Shown piece after piece: positions 1-5,057 of a DNA stretch of 5,057 nucleotides. The stretch covers positions 1 through 5,057 of the forward strand of contig DAOVUE010000164.1 of NCBI GenBank assembly GCA_030632745.1, written 5' to 3'. The first letter of the stretch is position 1. Each line of letters opens with the position of its first letter. Source of the stretch: Pseudomonadota bacterium. GTDB lineage: Bacteria; Pseudomonadota; Gammaproteobacteria; GRL18. The notes under the pieces are model-generated. The model had not been told where the DNA came from and did not search any database. It saw nothing but the letters and a program-made list of their open reading frames with translations. The translations under genes were made by a program, and so were the position numbers.

Positions 1-1
1 A

Positions 2-85
2 ATTATGCAGCTGTCTTATGTGAGATTCTTTTTATATAAAGAGAATGTTCTCACAGCGACAGCGGAAAATTCCACGTTTTGCTGA
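2..85 (+). CDS. Possible 3' tail of an upstream gene (partial)
   Basis: The frame starting at base 2 is open from the window edge to a TGA at 83-85 (27 codons, ending ENSTFC). The other two + frames stop earlier (TAA at 37-39, TGA at 21-23). A stop at 85 would lie 14 bases before the ATG of the ABC ATPase gene, a spacing that suits an operon. If the TagTSRQ reading is right, the upstream gene could be ppkA or another T6SS regulatory gene, but 27 residues with no motif cannot show that. The alternative is a plain leader: bases 31-40 are AT-rich (TATAAA at 35-40) without a convincing -35 box. Low confidence. Confidence 0.25.
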   Translation: MMQLSYVRFFLYKENVLTATAENSTFC

Positions 86-99
86 GGGCTCCTAGGATA

Positions 100-873
100 A
101 TGCCAACCCAAATTAAGGATCAAGTAGTGGCGAAAGAACATGCCCGGCTGGTATTGTGTTTGCAGAATATTCGTATTTTGCGCACTCAGGGCGGTAGTCA
201 ATTTGAACTGTTCATTCCGGATTTTCAAGTGGAAGCCGGTCAATTTATCGCTGTGACGGGTGAGTCAGGCTGTGGTAAAAGTACCCTATTGGATTTATTA
301 GCACTGGTTCTCAAGCCATTAGCTGAAGGGACTTTTGCATTTTATCCATCGTTTAACAAAAAGGAAGATATTAACTCACTGTGGAAAAACAGGGCTGAAG
401 ATAAGCTGGCTCAACTGCGCCGTAAAAACTTAGGTTATGTACCACAAAGTGGTGGTTTATTACCTTTTTTAACTGTACGTGATAATTTATATCTGCCTCC
501 GCGTCTTAATGGCAGTCATTCTTACAAAGATCTTATTCAGCAGCAGGGAGAGGAACTGGATATTGCACACTTGTTTGACCGCAAGCCTCAATCTTTGTCC
601 GGAGGTCAAAGACAAAGAGTCGCTATACTGCGTGCTATGGCACACCAGCCGGAATTAATTCTTGCTGATGAACCGACAGCAGCGGTTGATTCAGCAAGAG
701 CCCGAAATATTGTCCGCTCATTTAAACATCTGGCCCGCTCCCGGAATACTGCTATTATTATGGTCACTCATGATCAGTCATTGGTTGAAGAGGGCTGTGA
801 TAAACGTTATAGCTTTGATGTGGATTCTTCTCAGGAAGAACATATTTGTTCTGTTTCCAGGAGAATTGTCTAA
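100..873 (+). CDS. tagT: ABC transporter ATP-binding protein, TagT-like (LolD/MacB class)
   Basis: This is a 257-residue nucleotide-binding subunit that would sit on the cytoplasmic face of the inner membrane and power the permease encoded next. All ABC ATPase motifs are present in order: Walker A GESGCGKST (54-62), Q-loop glutamine at 116 in YVPQSGG, signature LSGGQ (166-170), Walker B LILADEP (186-192) with catalytic Glu191, D-loop AAVD (194-197) and H-loop His224 in MVTHD. Its length and single domain match LolD-type stand-alone ATPases. The D-loop reads TAAVDS where LolD/MacB proteins usually have TGNLDS. I chose ATG 100; a TTG at 79 in the same frame would add seven residues and has no better ribosome site. 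Upstream signals are modest (GAGGG 84-88, AGGA 94-97). The stop TAA overlaps the next ATG by one base, so translation is probably coupled. The ABC ATPase call is certain. The tagT name comes from gene order and is an inference. Confidence 0.93.
   Translation: MPTQIKDQVVAKEHARLVLCLQNIRILRTQGGSQFELFIPDFQVEAGQFIAVTGESGCGKSTLLDLLALVLKPLAEGTFAFYPSFNKKEDINSLWKNRAEDKLAQLRRKNLGYVPQSGGLLPFLTVRDNLYLPPRLNGSHSYKDLIQQQGEELDIAHLFDRKPQSLSGGQRQRVAILRAMAHQPELILADEPTAAVDSARARNIVRSFKHLARSRNTAIIMVTHDQSLVEEGCDKRYSFDVDSSQEEHICSVSRRIV
859..864 (+). promoter_or_regulatory. Ribosome binding site of the permease gene
   Basis: AGGAGA lies 8 bases before ATG 873, inside the end of the ATPase gene. It supports 873 rather than the in-frame ATG at 846 as the start. 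The TAATG junction (871-875) shares one base between stop and start. Confidence 0.8.
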
Positions 874-2690
874 TGAGCAGAGTGACAAATATAGTTCCAG
901 GACTTGCAGTCGCTGATTTGAAACATGAGTGGATTTTAAGTTTATGTTTAATTATTGCCATAGCCGCTGTTATAGCTCCCTTATTATTAATGATGGGACT
1001 TAAATATGGTACTATTCAGACCTTGCGGGAGCGTCTGGTAGAAGATCCAGCCTACCGTGAAATACGTCCGCTGCAAACTCAGGAATATACACAAAGCTGG
1101 TTTCAAAAATTGAAAAGTGATGCGGCCGTTGGTTTCCTTTTACCGACTATTTTGCCTGCATCATCAATTATTCAGGTATTACGCCCTGCAGATTCAAAAC
1201 GCCTATTATTGGATCTAATCCCCACTGCAGCTGAAGATCCATTGCTGATAATGAATAAAATTCCTATTCCCGCAGATAATGAAGCCGTTTTAACTTTGGC
1301 GGCAGCTGAACAACTGGGTATTCAGTTGGGTGATAATTTAAACGTTAGAGCTACCCGTAGTAGAAAGGGAAAAGCTGAATATGGTGAGATGACATTGCGT
1401 ATCGTGGGTATTTTACCTGCCGCTGCCAGTGTTCTGCCGCGTATCTATACAGCTCTTAACCTGGTTATGGATGTTGAACGCTTTAAAGAAGGTATGGCGG
1501 TTTCATCTCGCGGCTGGAAAGGTAAGCTGCCTGTACCTTATGCCAGTTATGATGGAGTGCTGGTTTTAACGCCCTCTCCATTACCACCCATACTGCGTAA
1601 TGCGGTGTTGATTGAAAGTGGTCTGGCTGATATTGAAGAAACAAAGCATACGCTTGAACTGCTGGGCAATGAGCTAGCCGAATCCTGGTCAGCTTATATT
1701 TTGTCGGTTCCACGAGGAACTATTACTCATGCATCCTATAAAGCCGTGAAACGAAAGTTACGTGGCCGGGGCAGTGTGGTACTGCCTTTTGTTAAGCCTT
1801 TTGAGCTGCAGATTAAGGGTCAGAAATTTAACACTATTGGTCTGTCACTATCAACACGACAGGCTGAATTATTACATACACAGGCAAGTCCATGGGGTGG
1901 TATCAAACGTCAGCGTCAGGGTGAGGATCTATTACAGATGCTGCTGCCCGCAGCGATAATGAATAATTTTGCGCATAATGTGGAAGTCACTTATACAGGA
2001 AAACAAACATTGTCCTTTCCTGTGAAGGTGATTAAAAATTCACATGAGCAGCTTATCATACCACTGGAATTGGCCGCTATATTACGCACCAGTAACAGTC
2101 GGCTGGTAGAATTTTCTATACAGAATAATAATTTTCACATGCAGCAGGCTGGTTTTCGCGGTTTCCGTCTGTATGCGAAAAGTATTGATGATGTCCCGGC
2201 CTTGAGTCGTAGTCTTGAACGGCAGGGGATTCCAGTCAATGCAGAAACAGATTCTATTGAGCGTATTCAAATTTTAGAGCGTGGACTCACACAATTATTC
2301 TGGTTGATTGCTGTTTTAGGTATTGGTGGCGGGATTGCTGTTTTGATTGCCAGTCTGTATGCATCGGTAGAGCGAAAACGCAAGGAACTGGCTATGTTAC
2401 GGCTGATTGGTCTGTCTCGCAGGGATTTATTTTCCTTCCCTGTTTATGAAGGCATCATACTTGCCGGAGCAGGTATCACTATGGCATTGACGGGTTATTA
2501 TGTATTGGCTGCCATTATTAATCAGGTGTTTGCAGATGAAATGGGCCTGGGAGAACAAATTTGCAGTCTGCCCCTGAGTTATGTGGCACAGGCAGTTATT
2601 ATTACTCTGCTGGTGGCTTTTTTTAGTGCTTTTCTGGCGGCATGGAAAGCCACTCTTATAGAACCGGCAGAAGCAATCAGGGAGGAATAA
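873..2690 (+). CDS. tagS: ABC transporter permease, FtsX/MacB type with large periplasmic domain, TagS-like
   Basis: This 605-residue inner-membrane protein is the likely partner of the ATPase encoded just upstream. Four membrane helices are visible: about 20-44, 474-497, 523-549 and 571-590. This is the MacB/LolC/FtsX topology, with the region between helices 1 and 2 (about 45-473) in the periplasm. The cytoplasmic loop after helix 2 carries the family motif ERKRKELAMLRLIGLSRRD (500-518), the coupling segment that touches the ATPase, and the C-terminus ends in the typical IEPAEAIREE. The periplasmic part is about 430 residues, roughly twice that of MacB or LolC, and may hold two related sub-domains (see findings). 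In MacB-class systems the ATPase drives mechanical movement of the periplasmic region rather than classical transmembrane transport. P. aeruginosa TagST is thought to act with TagR and TagQ in signalling. No substrate can be read from the sequence. The permease class is secure; the tagS name is inferred from context. Confidence 0.92.
   Translation: MSRVTNIVPGLAVADLKHEWILSLCLIIAIAAVIAPLLLMMGLKYGTIQTLRERLVEDPAYREIRPLQTQEYTQSWFQKLKSDAAVGFLLPTILPASSIIQVLRPADSKRLLLDLIPTAAEDPLLIMNKIPIPADNEAVLTLAAAEQLGIQLGDNLNVRATRSRKGKAEYGEMTLRIVGILPAAASVLPRIYTALNLVMDVERFKEGMAVSSRGWKGKLPVPYASYDGVLVLTPSPLPPILRNAVLIESGLADIEETKHTLELLGNELAESWSAYILSVPRGTITHASYKAVKRKLRGRGSVVLPFVKPFELQIKGQKFNTIGLSLSTRQAELLHTQASPWGGIKRQRQGEDLLQMLLPAAIMNNFAHNVEVTYTGKQTLSFPVKVIKNSHEQLIIPLELAAILRTSNSRLVEFSIQNNNFHMQQAGFRGFRLYAKSIDDVPALSRSLERQGIPVNAETDSIERIQILERGLTQLFWLIAVLGIGGGIAVLIASLYASVERKRKELAMLRLIGLSRRDLFSFPVYEGIILAGAGITMALTGYYVLAAIINQVFADEMGLGEQICSLPLSYVAQAVIITLLVAFFSAFLAAWKATLIEPAEAIREE
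2681..2686 (+). promoter_or_regulatory. Ribosome binding site of the FGE-like gene
   Basis: GGAGGA lies 6 bases before ATG 2693, inside the last codons of the permease gene. It decides the start in favour of 2693 over the upstream in-frame ATG at 2642, which would put 17 polar residues before the signal peptide. Confidence 0.85.
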
Positions 2691-2692
2691 TT

Positions 2693-4357
2693 ATGACTCG
2701 ATTATTCATCTGCATGATATTAGGCTTGTTTGTTCTATGGCCCGTTTTTGCCCTGGGAACTGATACATCCCCTGAAAAAAGTCTATATAACCCCAGGCCT
2801 GCACCAGGAGATATAGAATTGCCTCTTCCTGATGGTGAGGTGATGGTGTTTCGCATGATAGAAGTACCAGGCAGGTCATTTTGGGGTGATTTACAACGCA
2901 TTGTTCAATTAGGTGATGCGTCAGGTGGTATCTTTGAAGGTCTGCAGCGACTGCAGATTTCAGGATCGTTTTACCAGAATAATGCAGATTCATGGCATTA
3001 TTATCTGGCTAAATATGAATTAACAAAAGGGCAATTTATTGCTGTAATGGGACTGGATGCATTACTTGAGGCCAGCGCCGATCCTGCTGATAAAGGACTG
3101 GGCAAGCTGTCACAAAAAAAGAAACGCAAAGCTTTAGCTAAACCTCTGACCTTTGTTCGCTATAGTGATTTTGTAAATTTTATTGATCAATATAATCGCT
3201 GGCTATTTGACTTTAAATTTCCACAAAGGCGTAATTCATTGCCTGAAAATAAAGGTGTTCCCGGTTTTATTCGTCTGGCTACTGAGGTGGAATGGGAATA
3301 TGCAGCACGGGGTGGAAATCCAGCTAAACAAAAGCAGACATTTGATCGTCCATTACCCTTTTCACGAGGCAAGATAAATAAATATGTATGGCATTTAGGC
3401 AATGCTAAACACAAATTAAGACCCATTGGTTTGCGTAAACCCAATGCACTGGGGATCTATGATCTTTTAGGTAATGCTCAGGAAATTGTGGATGGGCGTT
3501 TTTTCCCGGAAATCTGGCAGGGTAAACCCGGCGGTGTCCCTGTGCGGGGCGGGAGTGTTTCAACATCAAGTAAGAAATTACGTTCTTCTCTCCGAGGGGA
3601 GCTGGATATCTGGGCATGGAATAAGGATGATCAACAAATTACAGAACGACGTTCTTATAATACCGGGATACGTTTATCTATTGGTAGTAATGTGCTTGCA
3701 AGCGCTGCTCAAAAGGCAGAACTGATGGTTGAATATGAAGACTATCAAACAGCATTGCGCTCAAAAACACCGGTGGGACAGACTCTTTTAAATCTGGTGG
3801 CTCAGGCCGATCAAAATCTTACCAATATGGATCCTATTATGCAGCGTCTGATGGATCAGAATCCAGCACTGCACTCTGAACTGGCCTCTATTCAGCACTA
3901 TCTGGACCAGGCGCGACAACGCCTGGATAATGCACAACAGGAGGGAGCCAGAAGTTTAGCTCAGGATGCTGTTCGTAATGGAGTCATTTTTAGTGTTTAT
4001 CTTTCTCGTCTGCAGCGTCTAAATAATGCTATGGATAAAGCCAGGCAGTTGTTAGAAGTGTCTGCCCGTTATCAGCGCAATGTTGATAGTATACAAAAAC
4101 AATTAAATGAACTTAAAAATGCAACAGATGAACAGTTTCAGGGATATAAAAATAAGCTGCTCAAACTGGGTGAATATGAAGAGACTTATATTGCCAAAGC
4201 ATTTGTTATATTACAACAAAAACAGTCATCGCTGCGTGAAAAAGCAGTACAAAGCATATTACAAAAACATGTTGCAGCCTATCGAAAAAAACGTCAGGAA
4301 TTACCACAACAGTGGCGGCAGGATATTGTTGAAGTATTTACTGCATTTAAAGATTAG
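2693..4357 (+). CDS. tagR: Secreted FGE-sulfatase (SUMF1-like) domain protein with helical C-terminus, TagR-like
   Basis: This 554-residue protein begins with a Sec signal peptide (Arg3, hydrophobic 4-20, probable cleavage after Ala20 or Gly22) and has no lipobox, so it should be soluble in the periplasm. Residues about 50-332 form a formylglycine-generating-enzyme fold: YYLAKYELTKGQF (103-115), PLTFVRYSDF (151-160), RLATEVEWEYAARGG (194-208), NALGIYDLLGNAQE (251-264), VRGGS (284-288) and NTGIRLSI (323-330). The two copper-binding catalytic cysteines of true FGEs are missing: aligned on GGS they are Thr291 and Leu296. The only cysteine in the whole protein is in the signal peptide. It is therefore probably a binding or signalling module, not a sulfatase-activating enzyme. 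Residues about 335-554 are Gln/Lys/Glu/Leu-rich, lack strongly hydrophobic stretches and look like long helices or coiled coil. In P. aeruginosa, TagR promotes activation of the kinase PpkA from the periplasm. The domain call is strong; the tagR name is inferred from order and architecture. Confidence 0.92.
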   Translation: MTRLFICMILGLFVLWPVFALGTDTSPEKSLYNPRPAPGDIELPLPDGEVMVFRMIEVPGRSFWGDLQRIVQLGDASGGIFEGLQRLQISGSFYQNNADSWHYYLAKYELTKGQFIAVMGLDALLEASADPADKGLGKLSQKKKRKALAKPLTFVRYSDFVNFIDQYNRWLFDFKFPQRRNSLPENKGVPGFIRLATEVEWEYAARGGNPAKQKQTFDRPLPFSRGKINKYVWHLGNAKHKLRPIGLRKPNALGIYDLLGNAQEIVDGRFFPEIWQGKPGGVPVRGGSVSTSSKKLRSSLRGELDIWAWNKDDQQITERRSYNTGIRLSIGSNVLASAAQKAELMVEYEDYQTALRSKTPVGQTLLNLVAQADQNLTNMDPIMQRLMDQNPALHSELASIQHYLDQARQRLDNAQQEGARSLAQDAVRNGVIFSVYLSRLQRLNNAMDKARQLLEVSARYQRNVDSIQKQLNELKNATDEQFQGYKNKLLKLGEYEETYIAKAFVILQQKQSSLREKAVQSILQKHVAAYRKKRQELPQQWRQDIVEVFTAFKD

Positions 4358-4362
4358 CTGCA

Positions 4363-4461
4363 TTTTAAACCTAAATTAATCAGTTGAATCGTAGCGAGAA
4401 AGACTAAGATGCAGTGCTTTAGGCTTTCGCAGTAAATTTAACTGATTTATTTAGGTTAAAA
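4363..4461. repeat. Long imperfect palindrome in the tagR-tagQ gap
   Basis: The left arm aacctaaattaatcagtt (4368-4385) is the reverse complement of 4440-4457 at 17 of 18 positions (T-T mismatch 4377/4448). The pairing continues outward by four pairs (4363-4366 with 4458-4461) past a bulged A at 4367. It also continues inward: 4387-4389 with 4436-4438, GCGA 4394-4397 with 4427-4430, AAG 4400-4402 with 4424-4426, and CTAA 4404-4407 with 4419-4422, leaving an apical loop near 4409-4417. The element fills most of the 120-base gap and ends just before the ribosome site of the lipoprotein gene. No T-run follows on either strand, so it is not a standard intrinsic terminator. It could be a small mobile palindrome (MITE- or REP-like), or an RNA hairpin protecting or limiting the operon transcript. 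Confidence 0.85.
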
Positions 4462-4463
4462 CC

Positions 4464-4468
4464 AGGAG
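4464..4468 (+). promoter_or_regulatory. Ribosome binding site of the lipoprotein gene
   Basis: AGGAG lies 9 bases before ATG 4478 and only two bases outside the palindrome, so a folded hairpin in the mRNA would end right next to it. Confidence 0.8.
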
Positions 4469-4477
4469 TTCCACATT

Positions 4478-5057
4478 ATGAAAAAATTGAGTCAATTTAG
4501 TGTTGCTATTGCTGTGAGTATTTCTCTCATCGGTTGTGTGACCAATGAAAGCATGGATGATCAAACACAAACTAAAGTAGAGGGTACTGCAATAGGTGCT
4601 TTATTAGGAGCTGCTCTGGGAGCTGCTATTGGTGGAAAAAATGGTGCATTAATTGGTGCTGCAGTTGGGGCGGGAGGTGGTTATTTAGTTGGCAATGAAG
4701 TGGCTAAAAGAAAGGCAAAATATGCTAGTGATGAAGATTTTATGGATGCAGAAATCAATAATATTGCTCAATACAATCAATCAGCCAGAAAATACAATCA
4801 GACTCTGGCAAAGGAAATTCACTCATTAAATTCACAAGTTGCTGATTTAGAAAAAAAATACAGACAGGGAAAAGTCAATAAATCTCAACTAATAGATAAG
4901 AAAAAAACAGTACAAAAACGTATTGCCGGTAATACGCAGATGTTAAATGATTTACAAAAGGAATACGAAGTCAATGTTGCTATTTTAGATGATCGTAAAC
5001 AAAGCAAAGGTGCTACCGATATCTATGTGAAAAAACTTCAGAAAGAAGTGTTTGCTC
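4478..5057 (+). CDS. tagQ: Glycine-zipper lipoprotein, TagQ-like (3' end outside window)
   Basis: The frame is open from ATG 4478 to the window edge (193 full codons, no stop), so the protein is incomplete. It starts with a lipoprotein signal: Lys2-Lys3, a hydrophobic stretch and the lipobox LIGC (17-20), with lipidation at Cys20. Residue 21 is Val, not Asp, so Lol sorting should send it to the outer membrane. Residues 36-72 form a glycine zipper with a glycine at every fourth position (36, 40, 44 ... 72) and a likely turn at GGKNG (52-56), typical of two packed helices inserted in or lying on a membrane. From about 85 on the chain is Lys/Gln/Asn-rich and probably helical or coiled coil. In P. 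aeruginosa, TagQ is the outer-membrane lipoprotein of the TagQRST signalling group and helps hold TagR at that membrane. The lipoprotein call is firm. The tagQ assignment rests on position after tagR and on lipidation; generic glycine-zipper lipoproteins are the alternative. Confidence 0.88.
   Translation, partial: MKKLSQFSVAIAVSISLIGCVTNESMDDQTQTKVEGTAIGALLGAALGAAIGGKNGALIGAAVGAGGGYLVGNEVAKRKAKYASDEDFMDAEINNIAQYNQSARKYNQTLAKEIHSLNSQVADLEKKYRQGKVNKSQLIDKKKTVQKRIAGNTQMLNDLQKEYEVNVAILDDRKQSKGATDIYVKKLQKEVFA

Noticed and set aside
12..40. Promoter with TATAAA at 35-40
   Set aside because: The -10-like hexamer is present, but the region 17 bases upstream (TGTCTT) does not resemble a -35 box, and the stretch may be coding.
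79..99. TTG start at 79 for the ABC ATPase
   Set aside because: It adds only seven residues with no clear ribosome site at proper distance. ATG 100 is the standard codon, and the protein from there already has the full N-terminal strand before Walker A.
16..243. Minus-strand open frame of 75 codons
   Set aside because: It lies opposite the start of the ABC ATPase gene, has no family features and no sensible context, so it is a shadow frame. The same holds for the other minus-strand and out-of-frame stretches within the three complete genes.
100..2690. LolCDE lipoprotein releasing system or MacAB drug/toxin exporter
   Set aside because: Fold class is shared, but there is no second LolC/E permease and no MacA-type membrane fusion protein. 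The downstream FGE-like protein and lipoprotein fit TagQRST better.
2693..4357. Active formylglycine-generating enzyme for a sulfatase
   Set aside because: Both catalytic cysteine positions are non-cysteine and no sulfatase gene is adjacent.
4363..4461. Integron attC site
   Set aside because: The length and bulged hairpin recall attC, but the right end reads GTTAAAA and the left end TTTAAAC. These do not fit the GTTRRRY and RYYYAAC boxes in register, and no cassette or integrase context is visible.
4363..4461. Rho-independent terminator
   Set aside because: The outer stem is AT-rich and very long, and it is not followed by a T-run on either strand.

Overview
The window looks like part of a chromosomal gene cluster from a Gram-negative bacterium, most likely a gammaproteobacterium with a moderately AT-rich genome. 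The evidence for this is a lipoprotein signal, a periplasmic protein with a Sec signal, an ABC transporter of the LolCDE/MacB class, strong AGGAG-type ribosome binding sites and tightly packed genes. I cannot name the genus. All genes are on the + strand.

Layout: 1-99 is a short leader that may hold the last codons of an upstream gene (open frame to a stop at 83-85). Then come an ABC ATPase (100-873), a four-helix FtsX/MacB-type permease with a very large periplasmic part (873-2690, start overlapping the previous stop by one base), and a secreted protein with an FGE-sulfatase (SUMF1-like) domain and a helical C-terminal half (2693-4357, 2-base gap). A 120-base intergenic space follows, almost filled by a ~100-base imperfect palindrome (4363-4461). 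Last is a lipoprotein with a regular glycine zipper and a helical tail (4478 onward), cut off by the window end.

The order ATPase - permease - FGE-like periplasmic protein - lipoprotein is that of tagT-tagS-tagR-tagQ, which in the H1 type VI secretion cluster of Pseudomonas aeruginosa lies directly downstream of the kinase/phosphatase genes ppkA and pppA. There, TagQ (outer-membrane lipoprotein), TagR (periplasmic) and the TagST inner-membrane ABC complex form an envelope-spanning sensor that switches on the PpkA threonine kinase and so post-translational T6SS firing. The identification here rests on domain order and architecture, not on a sequence search. No kinase, phosphatase or structural T6SS gene is visible in the window; these would be expected upstream.

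The points most worth a second look are: both catalytic cysteines of FGE are absent from the TagR-like protein; the palindrome separates the lipoprotein gene from an otherwise gapless operon; the lipoprotein has ten glycines at exact four-residue spacing; and the periplasmic part of the permease is about twice the size usual for MacB/LolC and may contain an internal duplication.
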